A stretch of DNA of 18,784 nt from NCBI GenBank assembly GCA_913055965.1, contig CAJXKX010000003.1, forward strand, positions 1-18,784, read 5' to 3'. The notes under the pieces are model-generated. The model saw nothing but the letters and a program-made list of their open reading frames with translations, was not told where the DNA came from and made no database searches. The translations under genes were made by a program, and so were the position numbers. Source of the DNA: an uncultured Roseovarius sp. Its GTDB lineage: Bacteria > Pseudomonadota > Alphaproteobacteria > Rhodobacterales > Rhodobacteraceae. The first letter of the stretch is position 1, and every line of letters starts with the position of its first letter. Below are positions 7,472 to 14,421 of the stretch, in pieces.

Positions 7472-7601
7472 TGGCTGCCTGTCCTCCCTTTGCCTGAAAC
7501 TAGGCCAGGCTGCGGGCCTGCGCGACCCGTATTCTGCAATCTTCGCGTTCCGTGAACATCCGTTTCGCTCTTTTCGAATGGTCTGGCACAGCGTTCCGGT
7601 C

Positions 7602-8744
7602 TCATGGCGCGGGCGGTCCGAGCAGCGACAGCGCGTCGGCGGCGATCATGCGTTCTTCCTGCGCCGGGACGATCCAGGCGGCGATGGCCGAGTCCGCGGC
7701 ATGCAGGCGCGGCCCGCCGCCCGCGTTGGCTTCCCCGTCGGCCTCGAGCCCGAGCCAGCCGAACCCGGCCATGATTCGCCCCCGGATCGGGGCCGCGTTC
7801 TCGCCGATGCCGCCAGTGAACGCCACGGCGTCGAGCCCCTCCATCGCCGCGACGAGCGATCCGCCATGGCGCACGGCCCAGTAGCAGAAATGGTCGATGG
7901 CGAAGCGGGCCTCCGGGCTGCCGGCCTCCTGCAAGGCGCGCATGTCCGACATCCCGCCAGACAGGCCGCGCAGGCCACTCTTCTTGTTGAGCAGTTCATG
8001 CGTGGCCGCAATTCCGTTCTCTTCGGCCAGCCGCAGCACGGCGTTGCCGTCGATCTCGCCCGTGCGGGTGCCCATGGTCAGCCCGCCCAGCGGCGAATAG
8101 CCCATCGTGGTGGCCACCGACCGGCCGTCGCGGATGGCGCAGATTGAGGCCCCGTTGCCCAGGTGAAAGGCCAGCAGGCGCGCGGGCAGGGGGGTGCCGG
8201 CGATCCCCGGCAGGGTGCGCACCACCGAGGCGTAGGAGGTGCCGTGAAAGCCGTAGCGCCGGATGCCGCGCGCCTCGGCCTCCGGCGGCAGCGCATAGCG
8301 CAGCGCCACCTCGGGATTGGTGGCGTGAAAGGCGGTGTCGAAGCTCGCGGTCTGCGGCAGATCGGGGGCGAGGCGCGTCAGCGTCTCGATGGCGGCGAGG
8401 TTGTGCGGGTTGTGCAGCGGCGCAAGCGCCGCGCAGCGGTCGATGGCGGCGACGGCCTCGGGGGTGATGCGCACCGGCGCGGTGATCTCGGTGCCGCCAT
8501 GCACGACCCGATGCGCGGCGGCGCGGAGCCGGGAGAGCGGATAGCCCGCCTGGTCGAGGCCCGAAAGCAGGGCGCGGAGGGCGCTGTCGTGGTCGGCGAA
8601 CTCCCGCGCTTCGGACATGTCGCCGATCCTGAGCCGCCCGCTGCCGCCGATGCCGTCGGCGATGCCGCTCAGCCGCTCGCCCAAGCCGTCGTCGAAAACG
8701 GCGATCTTGATCGAGGAAGACCCGGCATTCACCACGAGGATCAT
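7602..8744 (-). CDS. ackA: Acetate kinase
   Basis: A 380-residue ASKHA-fold kinase converting acetyl phosphate and ADP to acetate and ATP (or the reverse). Family motifs are intact: NAGSSSIK (6-13), HRVVHGG with R79, SFDTAFH with D136, GFHGTS with H167, HLGNGAS (194-200), GTRTGE with R227, and GGIGENAA near residue 315. It is slightly shorter than the usual 400 residues but complete. The ATG overlaps the pta stop as ATGA, so the two are translated together. In a sulfonate cluster its likely job is to draw ATP from the acetyl phosphate made by Xsc. Propionate or butyrate kinase activity is a less likely alternative. Confidence 0.95.
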   Translation of the reverse strand: MILVVNAGSSSIKIAVFDDGLGERLSGIADGIGGSGRLRIGDMSEAREFADHDSALRALLSGLDQAGYPLSRLRAAAHRVVHGGTEITAPVRITPEAVAAIDRCAALAPLHNPHNLAAIETLTRLAPDLPQTASFDTAFHATNPEVALRYALPPEAEARGIRRYGFHGTSYASVVRTLPGIAGTPLPARLLAFHLGNGASICAIRDGRSVATTMGYSPLGGLTMGTRTGEIDGNAVLRLAEENGIAATHELLNKKSGLRGLSGGMSDMRALQEAGSPEARFAIDHFCYWAVRHGGSLVAAMEGLDAVAFTGGIGENAAPIRGRIMAGFGWLGLEADGEANAGGGPRLHAADSAIAAWIVPAQEERMIAADALSLLGPPAP

Positions 8745-9673
8745 GGCGCCGCTCCGATCACGCCGAGCGCCATGGACGCGGTGCGCTCGGCGGCGCCCTG
8801 CGCCCGCGAGGTGAGCAGGATGGGCACCTTGGCCCCCAAAACGACGCCTGCGCAGCAACACCCCATGCCGAAGGACATCAGCTTGAAGATCGCGTTGCCG
8901 GTGGTGATGTTGGGCGTCACCACGATATCGGCATCGCCCGCGACCTCGGATGCGAAATTCTTGGCCTCCGCCGCGGCGCGCGACAGGATCAGGTCCATCG
9001 CCATGGGCCCTTGCACCACCGCCTGAGGCAGCGCCCGCGCCGCCCAATCGGCGATCTCGCGCGCCTCCATCGTGTTGGGCACCGAGGGGGTCGGGTCTTC
9101 GGTCGGGGCGAGGATGGCGGCCTTGGGGCGCGCCACGCCCAGCCTGATCGCGAGCATGACCGCATGGGTGAGGCAGGCCTGCCGCGTCGCCACGTCGGGA
9201 TCGACGTTGAGCGCGGCATCGGTCAGCAGGAGCGGCCTGTCCGAGCCGGGCATCGTGATGTGAAAGACATGCCCGCAGCGCGCACCGGGCGCGCGCAGCC
9301 CCGCCGCCGAGGGCAACAGTGCCTTGAGAAAGGCCGATGTGTGAATCTGCCCCTTCATGATCGCGCCGACCTCGCCCGCGCGGGCCATCCGCGCGGCCTC
9401 GGTTGCGGCGGCATCCTTGGGCGCGTGCACCAGCGGCAGCCCCGCGATGTCCCAGCCGATCGCGTCCGCCGTCGCCTTGATCTTGTCGATGTCCCCGATC
9501 AGCACCGGGTCTGCGAGCCCCGCCCCCGCGGCCTCTCGTATGCCCTGCAACGCGTTTTCGGCCCCGGCATTGACCAGCGCGACGCGCGGTCTCGGCAGCG
9601 CGCGCGCCCGCGCCAGAAGCGAGGGCGGGCAGACGGGCGGGGTCGTGGCGAGAAACGGATAGGGCTCTGTCAT
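8741..9673 (-). CDS. pta: Phosphate acetyltransferase (Xsc-associated)
   Basis: A 310-residue protein of the phosphate acetyl/butyryltransferase family (PF01515), in the short single-domain form. Recognisable segments are MKGQIHTSAFLKALL (around residues 106-120), FHITMPG, LLTDAALNVDPD (about 150-161) and PNITTGNAIFKLMSFG near the C-terminus. It transfers the acetyl group of acetyl phosphate to CoA, giving acetyl-CoA for central metabolism. A weak AGGA lies before the ATG. It follows xsc by 82 bases, a gap holding a strong hairpin, and overlaps ackA. Phosphate butyryltransferase is the sequence-based alternative, made unlikely by its position between xsc and ackA. Confidence 0.92.
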   Translation of the reverse strand: MTEPYPFLATTPPVCPPSLLARARALPRPRVALVNAGAENALQGIREAAGAGLADPVLIGDIDKIKATADAIGWDIAGLPLVHAPKDAAATEAARMARAGEVGAIMKGQIHTSAFLKALLPSAAGLRAPGARCGHVFHITMPGSDRPLLLTDAALNVDPDVATRQACLTHAVMLAIRLGVARPKAAILAPTEDPTPSVPNTMEAREIADWAARALPQAVVQGPMAMDLILSRAAAEAKNFASEVAGDADIVVTPNITTGNAIFKLMSFGMGCCCAGVVLGAKVPILLTSRAQGAAERTASMALGVIGAAP

Positions 9674-9708
9674 GTCTGGTCCTGTCTCGGTGTCAGGGGC
9701 CCGATGCG

Positions 9709-9738
9709 ACCCCGCGCGGCACTGTGTCCGCGCGGGGT
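9709..9738 (-). terminator. Strong hairpin between xsc and pta (partial terminator or mRNA stabiliser)
   Basis: An 11-base perfect stem (ACCCCGCGCGG at 9709-9719 and CCGCGCGGGGT at 9728-9738) with an 8-base loop lies 17 bases after the xsc stop. It is not followed by a T-run. It could protect the upstream xsc message from 3' decay or reduce read-through into pta-ackA. Confidence 0.5.
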
Positions 9739-9755
9739 GACAGCCACAAGACGGA

Positions 9756-11531
9756 TCAGACCTGCTGCGCGCGCATGTCGGCGGGGTCGATCCCGGCCAC
9801 GGCCACCGGCTTTTTCATGGCGTCGCGGCGGAAGGGCTCGCCCAGTTCCTGGTTGAGCAGCACCTCGATCAGGGTCGTGGTGCCGTTCTCCATCTGGTCG
9901 GTGATCGCCTGGTTGAGCGCGTCGGTCAGCTGATCCATCGTCTTGACCTGCACGCCCTTGAGCCCGCACGCCTTGGCGATCCCGGCATAGCTCACCTTGT
10001 CGTCCAACTCGGTGCCGACGAAATTGTCGTCGAACCACAGGGTCGAGTTGCGCTTTTCCGCGCCCCACTGGTAATTGCGGAAGACGATCTGCGTGATCGC
10101 GGGCCACTCCTCGCGGCCGATGGCCGTGAGTTCGTTGACCGCGATGCCGAACGCGCCGTCGCCGGCAAAGCCCACCACGGGCACGTCGGGGCAGGCGATC
10201 TTGGCGCCGACGATGGCGGGCAGGCCATAGCCGCAGGGCCCGAAGAGACCGGGGGCCAGGTATTTGCGCCCCTCCTCGAAGGACGGGTAGGCGTTGCCGA
10301 TGGCGCAGTTGTTGCCGATATCGCTGGAGATGATCGCCTCCTTGGGCAGCGCGGCCTGAATGGCGCGCCAGGCCATGCGCGGGCTCATCCAGTCGGGCTT
10401 GTCGGCGCGGGCGCGCTCGTTCCAGGTGGTGCCGGGATCGTCCTCTTCGTGATCCATCGAGGAAAGCTGCTGTGCCCAGGCGGATTTCGTCTGTGCGATC
10501 ATGGCCTTGCGCGCATCGCGGTCGGTGTCTCCGGCGGTATCGGAGAGGCGCGACAGGATGCCCGCGGCCACCTTTTTCGCGTCGCCGACGATGCCCACCG
10601 TGACCTTCTTGGTCAGGCCGATGCGGTCGGGGTTGAGATCGACCTGGATGATCCTCGCCTCCTTGGGCCAGTAGTCGATGCCATAGCCCGGCAGTGTCGA
10701 GAACGGGTTGAGGCGCGTGCCGAGGCAGAGCACCACGTCCGCTTTGGAGATGAGCTCCATCCCCGCCTTGGAGCCGTTATAGCCCAGCGGCCCGGCGAAA
10801 AGCGGGTGCGAGCCGGGGAAGGCGTCGTTGTGCTGGTAGCCCACGCAGACCGGCGCATCGAGCCGCTCGGCCAGTTTCCGCGAGGCGTCGATGCCGCCTG
10901 CCAGCACCACGCCCGCGCCGTTGAGGATGACGGGGAATTTCGCCTCGCTCAGCAGCGCGGCGGCCTCGGCGATGGCGGTCTCGCCGCCGGAGGGGCGCTC
11001 GAATTCCAGCGCCTCGGGCAGGTCGATGTCGATCACCTGCGTCCAGAAATCGCGCGGCATGTTGATCTGCGCCGGGGCGGAGGCGCGTTTCGCCTTGAGG
11101 ATCACGCGGTTGAGCACCTCGACCACGCGCGAGGCGTCGCGCACCTCCTCCTGGTAGGCGACCATGTCCTCGAACAGCTTCATCTGCTCGACCTCCTGGA
11201 AGCCGCCCTGACCGATGGTCTTGTTGGCCGCCTGTGGGGTGACGAGCAGGAGGGGCGTGTGATTCCAGTAGGCGGTTTTCACGGCGGTCACGAAATTGGT
11301 GATGCCGGGGCCGTTCTGGGCGATCATCATCGACATCTCGCCGCAGGCGCGGGTATAGCCGTCTGCCATCATCCCGGCGCTGCCCTCGTGGGCGCAATCC
11401 CAGAAGGTGATCCCGGCCTTGGGGAAGAGGTCGGAGATGGGCATCATGGCCGATCCGATAATGCCGAAGGCGTGCTTGATTCCATGACGCTGCAGCGTCT
11501 TCACGAAGGCTTCTTCGGTGGTCATCTTCAT
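9756..11531 (-). CDS. xsc: Sulfoacetaldehyde acetyltransferase
   Basis: A 591-residue thiamine-diphosphate enzyme that cleaves sulfoacetaldehyde with phosphate to acetyl phosphate and sulfite, the key step in breakdown of taurine and related C2 sulfonates. It has the three-domain layout of acetolactate-synthase-like proteins: an N-terminal domain with the conserved Glu (DCAHEGSAG, E49), a central domain, and a C-terminal ThDP/Mg motif starting GDGAFG at residue 457 and reaching NYQWG. The Xsc-typical segments NNCAIGNAYPSFEEGRKYL and LFGPCGYG are present and separate it from acetolactate synthase. Length matches known Xsc. An AAGGAG at 8 bases supports the start. It is the first structural gene downstream of tauR, with CTGG-type direct repeats upstream. 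Confidence 0.97.
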   Translation of the reverse strand: MKMTTEEAFVKTLQRHGIKHAFGIIGSAMMPISDLFPKAGITFWDCAHEGSAGMMADGYTRACGEMSMMIAQNGPGITNFVTAVKTAYWNHTPLLLVTPQAANKTIGQGGFQEVEQMKLFEDMVAYQEEVRDASRVVEVLNRVILKAKRASAPAQINMPRDFWTQVIDIDLPEALEFERPSGGETAIAEAAALLSEAKFPVILNGAGVVLAGGIDASRKLAERLDAPVCVGYQHNDAFPGSHPLFAGPLGYNGSKAGMELISKADVVLCLGTRLNPFSTLPGYGIDYWPKEARIIQVDLNPDRIGLTKKVTVGIVGDAKKVAAGILSRLSDTAGDTDRDARKAMIAQTKSAWAQQLSSMDHEEDDPGTTWNERARADKPDWMSPRMAWRAIQAALPKEAIISSDIGNNCAIGNAYPSFEEGRKYLAPGLFGPCGYGLPAIVGAKIACPDVPVVGFAGDGAFGIAVNELTAIGREEWPAITQIVFRNYQWGAEKRNSTLWFDDNFVGTELDDKVSYAGIAKACGLKGVQVKTMDQLTDALNQAITDQMENGTTTLIEVLLNQELGEPFRRDAMKKPVAVAGIDPADMRAQQV

Positions 11532-11615
11532 TGCGGTGGCTCCTTGGGTCTGGGGCGCGCGGAGTGCGCTTGCTTGTCTGCTGTCGCGGACCCTAGCCGG
11601 GCGGGACTGTCGGGA

Positions 11616-11648
11616 CTAGGGCCAGAATGGCAAGTCAGATAAGGCCAG
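11616..11648 (-). promoter_or_regulatory. Putative TauR operator upstream of xsc
   Basis: On the minus strand two direct repeats, CTGGCCTTAT (11648-11639) and CTGGCCCTAG (11625-11616), start 23 bases apart, about two helical turns, 85-117 bases before the xsc ATG. They resemble the CTGGACYTAA direct repeats reported for TauR of Rhodobacter capsulatus (from memory). A similar pair precedes tauR. Activation by TauR is inferred. Confidence 0.5.
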
Positions 11649-11656
11649 AGGCATTG

Positions 11657-11683
11657 ATTATTGAGAATAGCAGTATCAATAAT
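11657..11683. promoter_or_regulatory. AT-rich inverted repeat upstream of xsc
   Basis: ATTATTGA (11657-11664) and TCAATAAT (11676-11683) form a perfect 8-base inverted repeat with an 11-base spacer, inside the most AT-rich patch of the window. It lies just upstream of the putative TauR repeats. It could be a second regulator site or a DNA-bending element; no regulator is recognised. Confidence 0.4.
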
Positions 11684-11744
11684 AGGCGATACATTCCAGA
11701 CATATCCGCGCCTGCATGGCCATGTTTCGATCAATCTGTTGAAC

Positions 11745-13247
11745 TCAATGGGATAAATCAGCTGCGCCGTGCGTCGTGCCCGAACCGGGCCGGTTGGCCA
11801 ATTCGCCCGCCAGCCGGGCGATGCCCTCGGCGATACGCTCGGACGGGATCGAGGAATAGGCCAGCCGGTAGAAATTGCGCGGCCGGTCGGGGCCGTGAAA
11901 GAACGGCGCGCCCGGCTCGATCAGCACGCCGCGGGCGCGCAGCGCCATGTCGAGCGCGGCGGTGTCGGTGCGCTCCGGCGCCTGCATCCAGATCGACGAG
12001 CCGCCGAATGCACCGCGCCCGGCCACGTCGAGCCCATGCGCGGCGAGCGCCGCCTCCATCACCTCGCGCCGCGCCGCGAAAACGCGGGCCATGCGGCGGA
12101 CCAGGCTGTCATAATGGCCGAGGCTGAGGAAATACGCGGCGGTGCGCTGCATCAGCCCCGGCGGGTGACGCAGCACCGAGGCGCGCAGCGCCCGCGCCTC
12201 TCTGATAAACGGTTTCGATCCAACGAGATAGCCGAGGCGCAGCCCGGGAAAGACCGACTTGGAGAACGACCCCACATAGATCACCCGCCCCTCGGTATCG
12301 AGCGACTTGAGCGCCGGCAGGGGCGGGCGGAGAAAGGCCATCTCGAACTCGTAATCATCCTCGACGATCAGCGCCTCGCGCCTGGCGGCGCAGGCAAGCA
12401 GGGCGCGGCGGCGGTCGAGCGGCATGGTGGCATTGGTCGGCGCCTGGTGGCTTGGCGTGGTGAAGATCACGTCGGCATGGCGCGGCAGCGCCTCGGGCGG
12501 CAGTCCGTCGCGATCCACCGCGACCGGGTGCAGGTGACAGCGCGACTGCATGAGAATGTCGCGCAGCGCGTGGTAGCACGGGTTCTCGATCACCGCGGTG
12601 CGCCGCTGCGTCAGGAGCACCTGCGCGGCCAGCCAAAGCGCGTTCTGCGCGCCCATTGTTATAAGAATTTCAGAGGGTTGAGCGAGAATGCCGCGCCGGG
12701 GCAGGATGTGGCGGGCGATGAATTCCACCAGCTTCGGATCGTCGCGGTCGTAGTGATCGGCGCTCAGCGCGTGAAAATCCCGCGCGCCCAGCGCCCGCAG
12801 CGCGCATTGCCGCCAGTTGGCATGGTCGAACAGCTGCGGGTCGGTCTGGCCATAGATGAACGGGTAGGGGTAGCGCGCCCAGTCGAGCGGCTTTTCGGGC
12901 GTGTCGCCGTCGCTGTAGCGCCGCCCCAGCGCGCGCGGCCAATCGACCGTCTCGGCGCGCGGGGCGGGATCGGCGAAGGCGGGAGGTTCGGGAGCGTTTT
13001 CAGAGACATAATAGCCGGACCTGTCGCGGCTCTCGAGATAATCGCTGGCCTGCAACTCGGTCAGCGCGAGGGTCACGGTGATGCGGCTCACGCCCAGATG
13101 GGTGGCAAGCCGGCGCGAGGAGGGCAGCTTTTCCCCCTTGCGGAACCGCCCCGACAGGATGCCCTGCGCGATCATCTGCCGGATCTGCGCCTGCAGCGTG
13201 CCCTCGGCATCGGGGGACAGGAAAAAGGTCTCGACCGGGATCGCCAT
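11745..13247 (-). CDS. tauR: TauR, MocR-type PLP-dependent regulator of taurine genes
   Basis: A 500-residue regulator made of an N-terminal GntR-type winged helix (about residues 12-80, with LPSSRRLATHLGVSRITV at 41-58) joined to a full-length class-I aminotransferase domain. The PLP-binding lysine is K330 in VGSFSKSVFPGLRLGY, and the acidic VEDDYE segment (295-300) supplies the Asp for the pyridine ring. MocR proteins sense amino compounds through PLP; TauR activates taurine genes. The name rests on xsc directly downstream and on matching operators. The start at 13247 is preferred because a promoter is placed to begin the transcript at this ATG; another ATG at 13301 has no ribosome site. 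It is on the same strand as xsc and 213 bases upstream. Confidence 0.88.
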   Translation of the reverse strand: MAIPVETFFLSPDAEGTLQAQIRQMIAQGILSGRFRKGEKLPSSRRLATHLGVSRITVTLALTELQASDYLESRDRSGYYVSENAPEPPAFADPAPRAETVDWPRALGRRYSDGDTPEKPLDWARYPYPFIYGQTDPQLFDHANWRQCALRALGARDFHALSADHYDRDDPKLVEFIARHILPRRGILAQPSEILITMGAQNALWLAAQVLLTQRRTAVIENPCYHALRDILMQSRCHLHPVAVDRDGLPPEALPRHADVIFTTPSHQAPTNATMPLDRRRALLACAARREALIVEDDYEFEMAFLRPPLPALKSLDTEGRVIYVGSFSKSVFPGLRLGYLVGSKPFIREARALRASVLRHPPGLMQRTAAYFLSLGHYDSLVRRMARVFAARREVMEAALAAHGLDVAGRGAFGGSSIWMQAPERTDTAALDMALRARGVLIEPGAPFFHGPDRPRNFYRLAYSSIPSERIAEGIARLAGELANRPGSGTTHGAADLSH

Positions 13248-13253
13248 GGCGAC

Positions 13254-13293
13254 AGGATAGGCTGGACTTATGCGCGCTGCAATCTGGTATGGC
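13254..13293 (-). promoter_or_regulatory. tauR promoter with overlapping putative TauR operator
   Basis: On the minus strand TTGCAG (13282-13277) and TATCCT (13259-13254) have a 17-base spacer. The -10 ends 6 bases before the ATG, so the transcript would start at or next to it. On the plus strand CTGGACTTAT (13262-13271) and CTGGTATGGC (13284-13293) are direct repeats 22 bases apart; the first lies between -35 and -10 and the second just upstream of -35. This placement fits self-repression by TauR. Confidence 0.5.
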
Positions 13294-13691
13294 GCGGGCA
13301 TCCGGAACCTGTCGGTTCGCGGCGGATCGGACCCGCGGCGTCAACCGGATCGAAAGGTTTTCCGGTCATCGTCGCGGCATGGCGCGGCGACTCGCGGGCA
13401 CCGCCGGGGAAGGAGGCGAGCGGAAAAGGAGACAGGCGCGGAGGGCGTGATCGCCATGCGGGACGGGCGAGGCATCGCGCCGCGGTCTGTGTGACACATC
13501 CCTGACCAAGCTGTGATTTGCACCGTCCTGTCCGTGCCGGTAGCCAGAACGGGACGCACGCGCACGGGCTGCCCTGCGCGGCCACCCCGAGACCTCGGCG
13601 TCCGGATCGGACGCAGGCGGGTTCGGCGGGAGGCCACGGGACGATCCCGTGCGCGGGTGCGGACGACGCGGCAGCAACGGGGACCGGCGAG
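13294..13691. other. Gene-free stretch upstream of the DoxX-like gene
   Basis: About 400 bases without a convincing coding region: open frames here are short and low-complexity, rich in Arg and Gly as expected of non-coding high-GC DNA. I see no clear promoter, terminator or RNA structure. In many relatives genes for taurine uptake and conversion lie divergent to tauR; none is present here. Confidence 0.5.
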
Positions 13692-14171
13692 ATGGCATCG
13701 GCAAACGGCATCGGTCTGAGCGCTGAGGACAGGCTGGACGGCGCGGCGCTGCTGATCCTGCGGCTGGGGCTTGCGTGGTTCATCTTCCTGTGGGCCGCGC
13801 ACAAGATCATCACGCCGCAGCAATACCAGAACCTCGCGCGGCATTTCGACGGGGTCGAGGTGAGCGTGTCACAGGTCATGCTGGGCGGCTGGGCGCAGAT
13901 CGCGCTCTGCGTGCTGGTGGCGCTCGGGGTGCTGCGGTATCTCAGCTATGGCAGCCTGCTGGTGATGCACCTGTTCACCGTCTCGCGCCGCTGGGAGGGG
14001 TTTTTCGATCCGTTCGCGGTCAATGACCGGGGATTTCCCGTCAATCGCAACCAGGTCATCGACCTCGCCGTTCTGGCGGCCTTCGTGGCGCTGCTGCTCC
14101 TGGTGCGGCGCGACCATTTCAGCGTCGGCGGCTGGCTGGCGCGGCACGACCGCCCGCGCTGGTGGATGTGA
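13692..14171 (+). CDS. DoxX-like integral membrane protein
   Basis: A 159-residue membrane protein with about four hydrophobic helices (roughly residues 17-36, 58-78, 82-95 and 118-137) and a basic tail ending HDRPRWWM. The opening LILRLGLAWFIFLWAAHKII and the following YQNLARHFDGVEV resemble DoxX/DoxX-like membrane proteins, whose roles are poorly known (thiosulfate:quinone oxidoreductase subunit in archaea, redox stress complexes in actinobacteria). No catalytic residues are visible and I assign no reaction. The ATG at 13692 is chosen because the hydrophobic domain follows directly; only a weak GGGGA precedes it. It faces away from tauR, and a link to the sulfur genes is possible but unproven. 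Confidence 0.75.
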   Translation: MASANGIGLSAEDRLDGAALLILRLGLAWFIFLWAAHKIITPQQYQNLARHFDGVEVSVSQVMLGGWAQIALCVLVALGVLRYLSYGSLLVMHLFTVSRRWEGFFDPFAVNDRGFPVNRNQVIDLAVLAAFVALLLLVRRDHFSVGGWLARHDRPRWWM

Positions 14172-14274
14172 CGCCTTCCGCGAGCGCGTTTCTCGTTGCC
14201 CGGCGGAGGATAGAACCGAAGCGGGTCGGGACTTTGTCTGTTGCTGCCAGTGAACGCGACGTTTGAGGAGCCGC

Positions 14275-14365
14275 GCAGCGCCCGTCGGGGCGGGTCACGC
14301 CGGAGGCATGCCTTCGGCATGACCGCTCGCGCGGCGGTGCCTGCGGTACCTCGATTCCGCGCATT
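14275..14365 (-). repeat. 3'-end repeat, diverged copy 3
   Basis: The block GCTCGCGCGGCGGTGCCTGC, then GGTACC and CGATTCCGCGC (14324-14362), matches the repeat core at 1-130 with a few changes. The terminator half is replaced by another hairpin, CATGCC-TTC-GGCATG (14307-14321). On the minus strand it lies 57 bases after the purK stop, again in gene-to-repeat orientation. It takes up the purK/DoxX-like convergent gap. Confidence 0.7.
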
Positions 14366-14421
14366 GGGATCAGGGCCTGAACATCCCCTCCCGGCCATTG
14401 CCGCCCGGAAGCGGCGTGCCG

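Noticed and set aside
7500..7508. Single CTGGCCTAG (minus strand) in the soeA leader as a TauR site
   Set aside because: Only one half-site with no partner at 22-23 bases; such short GC-rich words are expected by chance.
4634..7555. 973-codon open frame on the plus strand, opposite soeA
   Set aside because: Antisense shadow of a long GC-rich gene: it lacks domain motifs, is rich in Arg, Gly, His and Val, and the minus strand encodes an intact molybdoenzyme.
9756..11531. Acetolactate synthase large subunit
   Set aside because: The fold is shared, but Xsc-type segments are present and no small regulatory subunit gene follows; pta follows instead.
10449..11642. 397-codon plus-strand open frame opposite xsc
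   Set aside because: Shadow of xsc; it would run through the xsc promoter region and has no family features.
11661..11680. TTGA...TCAA as an FNR/Crp-type site upstream of xsc
   Set aside because: The arms are too far apart for TTGAT-N4-ATCAA and the inner bases do not match; kept only as an unassigned inverted repeat.
11769..13505. 578-codon plus-strand open frame opposite tauR
   Set aside because: Shadow of tauR; low-complexity composition, no recognisable domain, no ribosome site.
13268..13879. 203-codon minus-strand open frame upstream of tauR
   Set aside because: Overlaps the DoxX-like gene and the tauR promoter; Arg/Pro/Ala-rich with no motif or ribosome site.
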